Below, in pieces: positions 1-7,300 of a DNA stretch of 19,958 nt; within the stretch, counting starts at the first letter, position 1, and each line of letters starts with the position of its first letter. Location: the NCBI GenBank assembly GCA_036381335.1, contig DASVCZ010000046.1, positions 1 through 19,958 of the forward strand. Direction: 5' to 3'. Below the pieces are notes generated by a model, which was given only the letters and a program-made list of their open reading frames with translations, searched no databases and was not told where the DNA came from. Made by a program: the position numbers and the translations under genes. This stretch comes from DASVCZ01 sp036381335 (GTDB lineage Bacteria > Patescibacteriota > Microgenomatia > UBA1400 > PJMF01).

Positions 1-1
1 G

Positions 2-208
2 CCTATACTAGCTCAGCTCTATCCCCAGGTCGAAGAGGACTTACTAAAGGTCTCAGAAATCGTTGAGGGGCTCACAGAACCCAGTACCAGGTATGCATTT
101 GAAGCCTATCTAAAGAGGAAAAAGCTGGCTAACAGGAGTGCTATGGTCAGAGCTGCCCAAACGGTTCCTCGATACTATCAAGGAGCTCTCTTCAAGGAGT
201 ATTCTTAG
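2..208 (+). CDS. 3' end of an unrecognised protein (partial)
   Basis: An open frame runs in from the left edge and ends at a TAG at 206-208, giving the last 68 residues of a protein that starts outside the window. The tail is charged and helical-looking, with a basic patch (LKRKKLANRS) and no membrane segment. I do not recognise the family and infer no function. It converges on the tRNA-Glu gene, whose 3' end lies 4 bases away, so nothing between them looks like a separate terminator. Confidence 0.6.
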   Translation, partial: PILAQLYPQVEEDLLKVSEIVEGLTEPSTRYAFEAYLKRKKLANRSAMVRAAQTVPRYYQGALFKEYS

Positions 209-211
209 CTG

Positions 212-283
212 TGACTCCACGGGGAATCGAACCCCGGTTACAGGGATGAGAACCCTGTGTCCTAACCGCTAGACGATGGAGCC
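212..283 (-). tRNA. tRNA-Glu (anticodon CUC)
   Basis: The reverse complement folds as a standard tRNA. The acceptor stem is GGCTCCA with TGGAGTC (one G-U pair), followed by discriminator A. The anticodon stem is CAGGG/CCCTG around the loop TTCTCAT, placing CTC at the anticodon. The T arm is CCGGG-GTTCGAT-TCCCCG-like with the invariant GTTCGA. The next bases on the transcript are CAGC, so the 3' CCA is not encoded and must be added by a CCA-adding enzyme. A near-consensus promoter lies directly upstream. Confidence 0.96.
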
Positions 284-301
284 GTCTTTTTCAGAATCTC
301 T

Positions 302-330
302 ATTATACAAGGTGGAGTGCGAAGACTCAA
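302..330 (-). promoter_or_regulatory. Promoter of tRNA-Glu
   Basis: On the reverse strand, TTGAGT (325-330) and a perfect TATAAT (302-307) are separated by exactly 17 bp, 18 bp before the first base of the tRNA. This is a textbook sigma-70-like promoter. Its -35 box overlaps the first half-site (328-335) of the inverted-repeat cluster upstream of the regulator gene. Confidence 0.8.
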
Positions 331-366
331 TCTGGTGTAAAATATGAAATCCAGATTGACATCTGG
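328..366. promoter_or_regulatory. Inverted-repeat cluster, possible operator
   Basis: Three related half-sites lie close together: CAATCTGG (328-335), its exact reverse complement CCAGATTG (351-358), and ATCTGG (361-366). The last pairs with CCAGAT (351-356) to form a perfect 6-bp palindrome around TGAC. A consensus -35-like TTGACA (356-361) sits in the middle of that palindrome, though no good -10 box follows at 16-18 bp. A second 8-bp palindrome, TGTCGACA, is at 373-380. The position between the tRNA promoter and the double winged-helix regulator gene suggests an autoregulatory operator; this is inference. Confidence 0.45.
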
Positions 367-455
367 TAAAATTGTCGACATGAAATGGACAAATCAGCAT
401 AGTCTTGTTTGTTCTTATCAGGTCCAGGTTAAAGTAGCGATAAGGTAATAAAAAA

Positions 456-1565
456 ATGGTGGAAAAGATTGAAGACATAACTTATATTTCTTACCCAGAC
501 ATTTCTAGGCTCAGGGTTAAAATAAATCAGGGTGAAGTTAATGAGAAAGAACTACTGGAAGCGTTGGCGATACTCAAAAATGAAAATATTCCAATTACTT
601 CTGACGTGATCCAGCGATTAGTTTTGGAAGTGTTAGTCACACCCAAAAGTGAACAATGGATGGAACCTAGTTTATCTCTTTCAGATTTGAGTCCAAGAGA
701 GTTAGCAGCGCAACTTGAAGAAAAAATAAAATATGGTTGTTTTAGTGAACCTGTATTGTATTACCTTTTATCCTTGGTTGATCCGTCTAGTAACAGGGAT
801 CTTCTTGAAAGAAAACCTCCCCAGAGTAATGAATTATTACTTGCTGAAGGATTAGTAATTAAAAGAGGACTAGTAGAAACAGATATTTTGATTCAGGGAG
901 AAAAAGTAGAATTAACCAGGCAACAAAAAGTTTTATTAAGCTATTTGTATGATAACTATCCTCTCGTTGCTAGGTATGAAAATCTTATTGAGTGGCTAAA
1001 AAGTGTCAGACCATTTGCAAGTTATAAACGTCCAAAAGCCAATAGATTTGGTAGAGATACTGCTAGGATGAGAGTAGTATTAAATGTTGTCAGAAAAAAA
1101 CTTGATGCAAGTCTAATGGCAATGGGGATGGAGCCAATAGCTTCGGAAGTAATTCAAACCGTTGGTCAAAGAGGAATTATCCTAGTTTCAACGGTCGAGG
1201 AAAATGAAAATCATTTTAACTCAGAAGAAATAGCCCTAATTAATGGTGAACCCCTCTCTATTAACTATAACTTTTCTCGGCTGGAATATGCTGGTTGCTC
1301 GATGAAGTTGTCAGGACAAGAATTACTGTTTATGCAGTTAGTTTTTTCTGAAGGAATCGTTGATATGGCTGAAATTGTAGAGAAACTTGACGTGGCAATG
1401 ATGTGGAGTGCAAGTGTGGTTTCGAATCAAGTGAGAAAGAAGGTTGCTTGTCTTCTTGCTGAGGCAAAAGGAACAGAATATGAGGACATTCGCCAAAAGA
1501 TGACTGGATTCATTAAGCTTGATGGTGGAGGAAGCTTTATTATCAATAAGAATTTTAATGTTTAA
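456..1565 (+). CDS. Regulator with two OmpR-like winged-helix domains
   Basis: A 369-aa soluble protein. Residues about 144-246 read like the OmpR/PhoB C-terminal effector domain: a short beta strand with VELTRQQKVLLSYL, then a helix pair, a recognition-helix-like stretch (RMRVVLNVVRKKLDA), and a wing strand pair ending IQTVGQRGIIL, close to the usual 'I.TVRG.GY.L'. Residues about 272-364 repeat the pattern (MKLSGQELLFMQLV, then SVVSNQVRKKVACLL, then IKLDGGGSFII). The N-terminal 140 residues are helical and show no receiver-domain aspartates. It is probably a DNA-binding regulator, but the input signal is unknown. The gene is visibly AT-richer than its neighbours, and the ATG at 456 has no clear Shine-Dalgarno, so the start is tentative. 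The inverted repeats upstream are candidate targets. Confidence 0.7.
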   Translation: MVEKIEDITYISYPDISRLRVKINQGEVNEKELLEALAILKNENIPITSDVIQRLVLEVLVTPKSEQWMEPSLSLSDLSPRELAAQLEEKIKYGCFSEPVLYYLLSLVDPSSNRDLLERKPPQSNELLLAEGLVIKRGLVETDILIQGEKVELTRQQKVLLSYLYDNYPLVARYENLIEWLKSVRPFASYKRPKANRFGRDTARMRVVLNVVRKKLDASLMAMGMEPIASEVIQTVGQRGIILVSTVEENENHFNSEEIALINGEPLSINYNFSRLEYAGCSMKLSGQELLFMQLVFSEGIVDMAEIVEKLDVAMMWSASVVSNQVRKKVACLLAEAKGTEYEDIRQKMTGFIKLDGGGSFIINKNFNV

Positions 1566-1672
1566 GAGTGCGACTTCACTCTCACCTAACTCTTACTCCC
1601 TCGCTAAGCATCTCTCACGTCCACCCCTTATATTCCTTGGTAGTATGACTCACACAAAAGAAAGGAGAGGGT

Positions 1673-1885
1673 ATGGCAACAGTCGTTAACACCACCCCAG
1701 CTGGAATTGAGCGAGAAAGTTATGGTATTTCTTGGGTGATTGGGCTTTTACTCTTATTACTGGTAGTCTTTGTCCTATTTGCGTACGGCCTGCCGGCTCT
1801 GAGGAGTGCCACCACTTCGCCAGCAGTGACGGTGCCAGAGCGGGTTGATGTCAATGTCAACCAAAACCCGGGGGGAACTGAGTAA
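1673..1885 (+). CDS. Small single-pass membrane protein, unknown function
   Basis: A 70-aa protein preceded by a strong ribosome-binding site (AAAGGAGAGG, 1661-1670), which fixes the ATG. A short N-terminal segment is followed by one strongly hydrophobic helix (about residues 20-42, with a run of leucines and valines). A Ser/Thr/Pro/Asn-rich tail with net negative charge ends in NQNPGGTE. The expected topology is N-terminus in, tail outside. I do not recognise a family. It stands alone between the regulator and the convergent RRM gene, and ends before a shared hairpin terminator. The good Shine-Dalgarno makes it very likely to be a real gene despite its size. Confidence 0.75.
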   Translation: MATVVNTTPAGIERESYGISWVIGLLLLLLVVFVLFAYGLPALRSATTSPAVTVPERVDVNVNQNPGGTE

Positions 1886-1927
1886 CGCTTCTTTATTTGG
1901 AACGTGAAGAGCGAACGAAAAAAACAA

Positions 1928-1951
1928 CCCTGTACCATTTCTGGTACAGGG
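1928..1951. terminator. Bidirectional hairpin terminator
   Basis: CCCTGTACC (1928-1936) and GGTACAGGG (1943-1951) form a perfect 9-bp stem with a 6-base loop (ATTTCT). Read on the reverse strand the stem is followed by TTGTTTTTTT, a strong U-tract serving the RRM gene. Read forward, only a short GTTT follows, so it is weaker for the 70-aa gene. The stem and loop closely resemble the terminator at 17881-17909. Confidence 0.85.
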
Positions 1952-1997
1952 TGAGTTTCAATCTATAATAAAAGTTCAGCCAGAGGCCGATACTAGA

Positions 1998-2381
1998 TTA
2001 GTCTCGGTATCCACCTCGGTCGTTACCACCACGGTAACCACCTCTGTCACCACCACGATTGTTGTAACCGCCGCCATGAGAGCGGAAGCCACCACGATCT
2101 TCGCGAGGGCGAGGAGGTCGAGCTACGTTGACGTTGAGGGCACGGCCATCAACTTCTTTGCCATTCATGGCATCGATAGCTGCTTGAGCTTCTTCTTCGG
2201 TTGCGTATTCGACGAAACCAATACCGCGAGAGCGGCCGCTCATGCGATCGATGACCAATTTGACATCGACTAAGTCGCCGAACTCGGCAAAAAGGTCTCG
2301 GAGTTGATCTTCACCAACGCTCCAAGGCAAGTTGCCGACGAATAACTTTTTAGGATTTGTTTGGGCTGCATCGTCTTGCAT
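1998..2381 (-). CDS. Glycine-rich RRM RNA-binding protein
   Basis: A 127-aa protein with one RNA-recognition motif at about residues 12-88. RNP2 is LFVGNL (13-18) and RNP1 is RGIGFVEY (52-59). It continues into an Arg/Gly/Tyr-rich tail (about 90-127) with several RGG and GGYR units. This is the architecture of the Rbp proteins of cyanobacteria and other bacteria, single-stranded RNA binders often linked to cold adaptation and RNA turnover. RNP1 has Ile and Phe at two of the usually aromatic RNA-contact positions, so RNA binding is expected. A GGGAG element lies 4 bases before the ATG. The gene has an unusually long leader with hairpins and ends at a strong terminator. Confidence 0.93.
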   Translation of the reverse strand: MQDDAAQTNPKKLFVGNLPWSVGEDQLRDLFAEFGDLVDVKLVIDRMSGRSRGIGFVEYATEEEAQAAIDAMNGKEVDGRALNVNVARPPRPREDRGGFRSHGGGYNNRGGDRGGYRGGNDRGGYRD

Positions 2382-2535
2382 CGTTCTCCCATTTCTTCTC
2401 CCCCGATATCTACAATAACTTCAAATATCGGGAAAAGCTCGCTTCTTCGAGCTGATTGTTACATGTCACCGAATCATGAGAGTGCAAGTAGAAGTTTTTA
2501 AAGGACTTACCTTAACACATCATGTCCGAAGGACA
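2382..2535 (-). promoter_or_regulatory. Structured 5' leader of the RRM gene
   Basis: If transcription begins 6-7 bases after the -10 box at 2541-2546, the leader is about 150 nt. It contains three short stems: TGTCC-GAA-GGACA (2523-2535) at the extreme 5' end, AGCTCG/CGAGCT (2436-2453) with a 6-base loop, and CCCGATAT/ATATCGGG (2402-2409 with 2425-2432) just before the GGGAG ribosome-binding site. This far exceeds the leaders of other genes in the window. Long folded leaders are known for cold-induced RNA-binding proteins, so temperature-dependent or autogenous control is plausible; that is inference. Confidence 0.5.
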
Positions 2536-2540
2536 GGGAT

Positions 2541-2549
2541 ATTATAGCA
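2541..2549 (-). promoter_or_regulatory. Extended -10 promoter of the RRM gene
   Basis: The reverse strand reads TGC-TATAAT, a perfect extended -10 element. No good -35 hexamer is found 16-18 bp upstream, as is usual for extended -10 promoters. The same TGCTATAAT occurs before the 495-aa gene (13132-13140). Confidence 0.65.
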
Positions 2550-2841
2550 TTTGTATGTGAGAAAAGGGTAAGGAAACAAGACTATCACAATAACCCTCAA
2601 ATCCTTTCTCAAGTAACTCAAAAGTGAGCAATTCACCCGTTGACAACCACTTCAAAATTGTGTCATAACGATTTCAGATAGCCTTTGTGTAAAGTAGCCC
2701 GCCAGGGAGAAAAAGTGCCACTCATCTTGCTTTTACAGCAATCCATGTGACCACACTCTTTCCTTCCGACGGGATTTTTTGCATTTAGGCCGAAAAATTA
2801 ATAAATATTTACATCTTCCAAGAAAGGAGGTGAACAATACT
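2550..2841 (+). promoter_or_regulatory. tasA upstream region and leader with putative promoter
   Basis: No gene is supported here. TTGACA (2640-2645) is an exact -35 hexamer. CATAAC (2664-2669), preceded by TGT (an extended -10 feature), follows after 18 bp. This would give a leader of about 165 nt ending in a full Shine-Dalgarno, AAAGGAGGTGA (2823-2833), before the ATG at 2842. A CGGG followed by ATTTTTT (2770-2780) could pair weakly with CCCG at 2698-2701, but the loop is about 70 bases, so an attenuator is only a possibility. Confidence 0.45.
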
Positions 2842-3642
2842 ATGAAGAGAATACTCAAATCAATCTTCAGCATTGGCGCATTAGCAGCCATTATGAGTGT
2901 GGGAACTGGAGCTTACTTTAATAGTACTGCTGTTGCTCAAGATAACGAAATTAACACTGGTACTTTGTTACTAGCTGTTGATACCGCGCAAAACGAGACA
3001 GACAATCGTGTCTGGAATGTTGATGCGTGGAATGTTGTTCGTGAGAATGCTGACGGTACTGTAACTGTAGGTAATCCTTTCATTACTTGGACCAATGCTG
3101 CTCCTGGTGAAGAGAACGCCTATTATGTTGGACTCCGTAATCGGGGTACCATTGACATGAATGTGCGTGCTACTGCCACTGGTGAGTGGGTAGACGGACC
3201 TCGGTTCGGTCAAGTAATTAATGGTGGACCGAACGGTATCTTAGGTGACGGCGATGATGCTGTTGCTTGTCCAGCAGTAGAGGACGCCGACGAATCATTG
3301 GTGCAAGTAACCAATGTTCATCAATTTGCCAGTGAAAATTGTGAGGGTGAAATTGGTTGTCACAACCTCTATTACAGTTTAACTGGATTAGGTTGGGATC
3401 ACCTAGATGGTCTTGGCTCTCACGACGCATCACCAGATCCAGATGACGGTTACTACTATGGTACCGTTGGTGGAGGTGGTCAAGCCGAAGGCACACACTA
3501 CTTACTCGGTGAAAACGAATTTGCAGTTTACCGAGTAGATGTGACCTTAAATGGCCCAGACACCAATAACTGTTATCAAGATGCAACTTACGAGTTTGAC
3601 TTCCAAGCTGAAGGCAAACAAGAAGCAGATCCTGCTTGGTAA
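2842..3642 (+). CDS. tasA: TasA/camelysin-like secreted fibre protein
   Basis: A 266-aa exported protein. The ATG at 2842 is chosen because a full Shine-Dalgarno precedes it; the frame is open further upstream but lacks a ribosome-binding site. The N-terminus is a SipW-type leader: basic MKRILK, a hydrophobic core, then GTGAYFNST followed by INTGTLLLAV. This matches the TasA pattern, in which cleavage falls near the A-Y/F junction and the first beta strand follows. The rest is beta-rich and acidic, with an insert of Gly/Asp-rich turns. Four cysteines in the mature part suggest disulfides. The C-terminal strand NNCYQDATYEFDFQAE resembles the last conserved strand of TasA and camelysin. In Bacillus TasA builds extracellular matrix fibres and camelysin is annotated as peptidase family M73. 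The downstream SipW-type peptidase is the expected processing enzyme. The symbol denotes family, not proven orthology. Confidence 0.82.
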   Translation: MKRILKSIFSIGALAAIMSVGTGAYFNSTAVAQDNEINTGTLLLAVDTAQNETDNRVWNVDAWNVVRENADGTVTVGNPFITWTNAAPGEENAYYVGLRNRGTIDMNVRATATGEWVDGPRFGQVINGGPNGILGDGDDAVACPAVEDADESLVQVTNVHQFASENCEGEIGCHNLYYSLTGLGWDHLDGLGSHDASPDPDDGYYYGTVGGGGQAEGTHYLLGENEFAVYRVDVTLNGPDTNNCYQDATYEFDFQAEGKQEADPAW

Positions 3643-3648
3643 TTGTTT

Positions 3649-3689
3649 GTATACTGATCACCTGAGTGCGCTTGGGTGATCAACTATAC
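3649..3689 (+). promoter_or_regulatory. Intercistronic hairpin between tasA-like gene and sipW
   Basis: TGATCACC (3655-3662) pairs perfectly with GGTGATCA (3675-3682). The stem extends outward through GTATA (3649-3653) with TATAC (3685-3689) across a small internal loop. The inner part can extend by wobble pairs around TGCG. No T-run follows, so it is not a classical terminator. It would suit partial termination or 3'-end protection that keeps the fibre subunit in excess over its peptidase. Confidence 0.6.
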
Positions 3690-3710
3690 AGATAATTAAT
3701 AGAAAGAGGT

Positions 3711-4340
3711 ATGAAAAAAAGAGTTGCTATTATAGGTACTTTGGCTGAAGTAATTATTATTGTTGGGTTACTGGGTGTTACAATTGCCAGTTTCGCTACT
3801 CGGATACCTGCATTGGCTCGAGCTGGTTTAAACTTCTTTACGGTCACTTCTGGTTCGATGGAGCCTACTATCCCTACAGGTTCCTTGATATATGTTGGCA
3901 AATATAAGTTAGATGAACTAAAAACAGGTGACATCATCACCTACTCTTTACCAAATTCGGCTACCGGAGAGCAAGCAATTGTTACCCACCGCATTTCTGA
4001 GATAAATACGGATGAAAGCACAAAAGAAGTAAGTGGTGAAGAAAAAACCGTAATTGAATATAGGATTAAAACAAAGGGTGACGCTAATAGTGAAGCTGAT
4101 AATTACACTCTAGGAGCAAATAATATTATTGGTGTATATAAATGGCATATTCCGAGTGTGGGCTATCTGACGTCATTTGCTCAAAGTCCTCTTGGCTTTA
4201 TAGTGTTAGTGATTGCTCCTGGTCTTATTCTCATAGTGTGGGAAATAGTGTCACTTGTTATGTATCTCAAAGGTAAAAAAGACAGTAAAAAGGATGAAGA
4301 AATTCAACGTCTTAAAGAAGAATTGGCTAAGAAACAGTAA
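3711..4340 (+). CDS. sipW: SipW-type signal peptidase I (family S26B)
   Basis: A 209-aa membrane protein. A TM helix spans about residues 5-28. The catalytic serine box is VTSGSMEPTIPTGSL, with Ser49 just before Met50. VTHRI places His93 where bacterial LepB-type enzymes have lysine, which is the hallmark of the ER/SipW (Ser-His) group. GDANSEAD (123-130) is the conserved GD.N...D box. A second TM helix lies at about 160-187, followed by a charged coiled tail (to 209). It cleaves the leaders of TasA-like proteins at the outer face of the membrane. The gene lies between two proteins with SipW-type leaders, a strong sign of a dedicated partnership. AGAAAGAGGT directly precedes the ATG. Confidence 0.93.
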   Translation: MKKRVAIIGTLAEVIIIVGLLGVTIASFATRIPALARAGLNFFTVTSGSMEPTIPTGSLIYVGKYKLDELKTGDIITYSLPNSATGEQAIVTHRISEINTDESTKEVSGEEKTVIEYRIKTKGDANSEADNYTLGANNIIGVYKWHIPSVGYLTSFAQSPLGFIVLVIAPGLILIVWEIVSLVMYLKGKKDSKKDEEIQRLKEELAKKQ

Positions 4341-4342
4341 CT

Positions 4343-7300
4343 ATGTTACAAATAGAGAAGCAGATGAAGCTACTACTTAATATCACCAAGATTACTTTAA
4401 TAGTAAGCTTATTAGTTGTAAGCGTTTTTGGTGTTTTTGGAGGATTTTCCAAAACGGGTGCTTTTTTAACTTCAATGGTGACGGCAGCTAGTAACCTCAT
4501 TCAAACTGGAGCCATTGATGTCTGTACTGAAGGCGAAAAGTGGCTCGATGAAGTGGTCGACGTCCATCAAGGTCTTCGTAAAGATGGTAGCCCTATCACC
4601 GATCCCGCTCGGACGGATGCGGAGGCCGTCTTAGGCGTAGCTGATGGTCAATTCTTTGCTCTGGGTGCGGGTGGTACCCTGACCGCTAAGTTCGAAAACC
4701 CGATCTTAGATCAATCTGGTCCTGATGTTGATTTGACTGTTAATGAGACTACTAATGGTCGAGAAACCTACCCCGAAGAGACAGCTTTAATAGAAGTTAG
4801 TCAAGATGGCAGTACTTGGTTTGCTCTGCCAGTCGAAGCATCCAGTAGGGCCAGTGGAGGCGTTAACGAGCTTGATATCGCCAGTACCGGCTTAAGCTGG
4901 ATCGAGTACATTCGCTTTACTGACACTACCGATAATGGTCCTCACGCCAGTAATGCCGATGGTTTTGATATTGAGTCTGTCCAAGCTACCTACGGAGTCT
5001 GTGACGACTTGCCTCTGGAAGAAAAATCACTCACCGGCTTGAAGTACCACGACCTCAACGGTAATGGTCAGCAAGACGATGGAGAAAATGGTTTAGCCGA
5101 CTGGACTATCTATGCGACTACTAAAATTTGGGAAAGTAACGTGCTGGCTCAAGATACACCCGCGGTAGTGACGCCGATGTTAGAGAGTGGAGTTACGTAT
5201 ATTGCTCGGGTCACAGGCACCTACAATGCTAACGATGGGATTGAAGCCGATGCCATGTATTCCTTCCGTACTCCTAGTTCCACCGAGTGGACAGATTCAG
5301 TCAACACCTATGAAGGCTATGGCCCGACTTTATTGGATCTGCAAATTAACGGGACCTCACCAGCTTGGGGCGATTACAATGCTGACCATGTCTACTGGAT
5401 TCCCTTAACTGGGGCCGATGCTACGGCATCATTTGAAATGTATGATTTAGATAATGGGGCTAATAATAGCGGCCACCTGCAACTAGAGTTGTTTGAGGTA
5501 GTTGAGAGCACCGTGACTGATGCTGATGGCAACTATAGCTTAACCATCGTGGGGTACAACGATCAAACGATCTATCTTTTTGAAGGTATGCAAAGTGGCT
5601 GGCAGCAGACTCAGCCGGGACCAACAGCTTATTACTATCAAGTAGCTCCTGAGGCCAGTCAAACAGAGTTTGATTTTGGTAACCAAGCAACTCAAATTGC
5701 GGATGAACTAGCTGAAGTGACTGTCTGTAAAGTTGATCAAGATCAACAAGCTTTAAATAACTGGCAAGTCCTGCTGCATAGCCCGACGGCCGTTGATTCA
5801 GTCACTGTCTATCCCTCTAACACTCTGGGCAGTACGGGTGGTACTTCCAATCAAATCAGTACCAGCCAAGCGCTGCCGATAGACGACTATGTCGTCATCA
5901 CTGAAGGCGCCTACACCTATCGTAATTCTCCGGGTGCAACTTTGACCGACGCCACGTTCTCTCAGCGACATCCCAGTGATCCCGTCTATGGCGGACCTTA
6001 TGCGCCTTGGGTCAACGTTATGAGTTTAGGTAATCCTGGTTGGTTGGGGGTGATGGTCAATGGCACTCCCACTAATTGGTCAGACATTTATAACGACGAA
6101 CATCGCTATGCTCGAGGTTACACCAACTACACTGGTACTTTTGACTTTACCATTCTCGATGACATCTACAGTGATAACAGCGGCCAGGTGGCAGTTGATA
6201 TCTATCCGGGTTGGTCGCAAATGACAGGGAATAATGGTTGTACCACCTTCACCGATGTGCCTTTTGGCAACTATACCGTAGACGAAATCCTGCAAGTGGG
6301 GTGGGACAATGTCAGTGGCACAGGTACAGTGATAGTGGATGATCAAACTGAAACCTTCACCTTAGTCAATGAAGAAGAAGCCCCGGTAGCGCCAATTTCT
6401 AGCTTAACTGTGTCTAGCAGCCCCACGCGCGATATTGAAGAGCGAGTCACCAATGGCGGTTTTGAAGCTGGCTTAGAGAATTGGTCCACCAGTGGCAATG
6501 TGACAGTGGTGGAAGGCTCAGACCATGGTGTTATGCCATTCCAGAACAAGATGGTCCGGATTGAAAATGCCCATATTACCACCTTATCTCAAGATTTAAG
6601 TAATACCATTGAAGGGCATGGTGTGCGATCGATTAGTTTTGCCTATAACTTAGCTGCGTATGAAGATAGCTTGAGTAATGACCAACCTGGTTTAATGGTG
6701 TTTGCCGGCGAACAGATGGTCTACCAAGCTTGGGCTAGCCAGATCAACTTCGATGGCAATGCGGAAACTATGGATGCCACTGGTTGGCAAACTTTGACTA
6801 TTGATTTGACGTATGTCGAAGATCCCACTTTAACTCTGGCTTTCTATGGGAGAGTTACCTCGTCCAAACCGGCGTATGTCTATGTCGATGAAGTCAGTAC
6901 CAATGTGGCAGTAGTCAACGACCAAGCCAAGTTCACTTTAATGAGTGATGGTAACGAACCTGGTGATCAAGTCCATTACGCCTTGGTCCGCAATGGAGTC
7001 CGTCAAGAATTCGTTGGCGCCTCGCCTTTAGAATTTTCTTTAACTGGTGGCACCGACAATAATCAAGTGGAGTATTGGGCTACCAATGCTGATGGCAACG
7101 AAGAGGAGCATAAACAATTTGTAGTCTACTTTGATAATGTCGCCCCCGAAGCGCCAGGCCAGGTGAAGATTGAAGACCTCGGTCAAGGTCAAGGTAAACT
7201 GAGCTGGGTAGCGGGTGGAGATGACAATCCCTTTGGCCTCAACCAAGCTGCAACTTACCAAATCAAGTACAGTTCAGTCCCGATTGATCCTAACCTAACT

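Noticed and set aside
1565..1582. AGAGTG/CACTCT hairpin after the regulator gene as a terminator
   Set aside because: The stem has only 6 bp with mixed content and no T-run follows.
2779..2841. Upstream TTG extension of the TasA-like protein by 21 residues
   Set aside because: The full Shine-Dalgarno at 2823-2833 lies inside this stretch and points to the ATG at 2842, which also restores a normal signal peptide.
3218..3661. 147-aa reverse-strand open frame inside the TasA-like gene
   Set aside because: Composition is rich in His, Arg, Leu and Gln with no domain or membrane logic, and it lies wholly opposite a well-supported gene and its downstream hairpin; it is a shadow frame.
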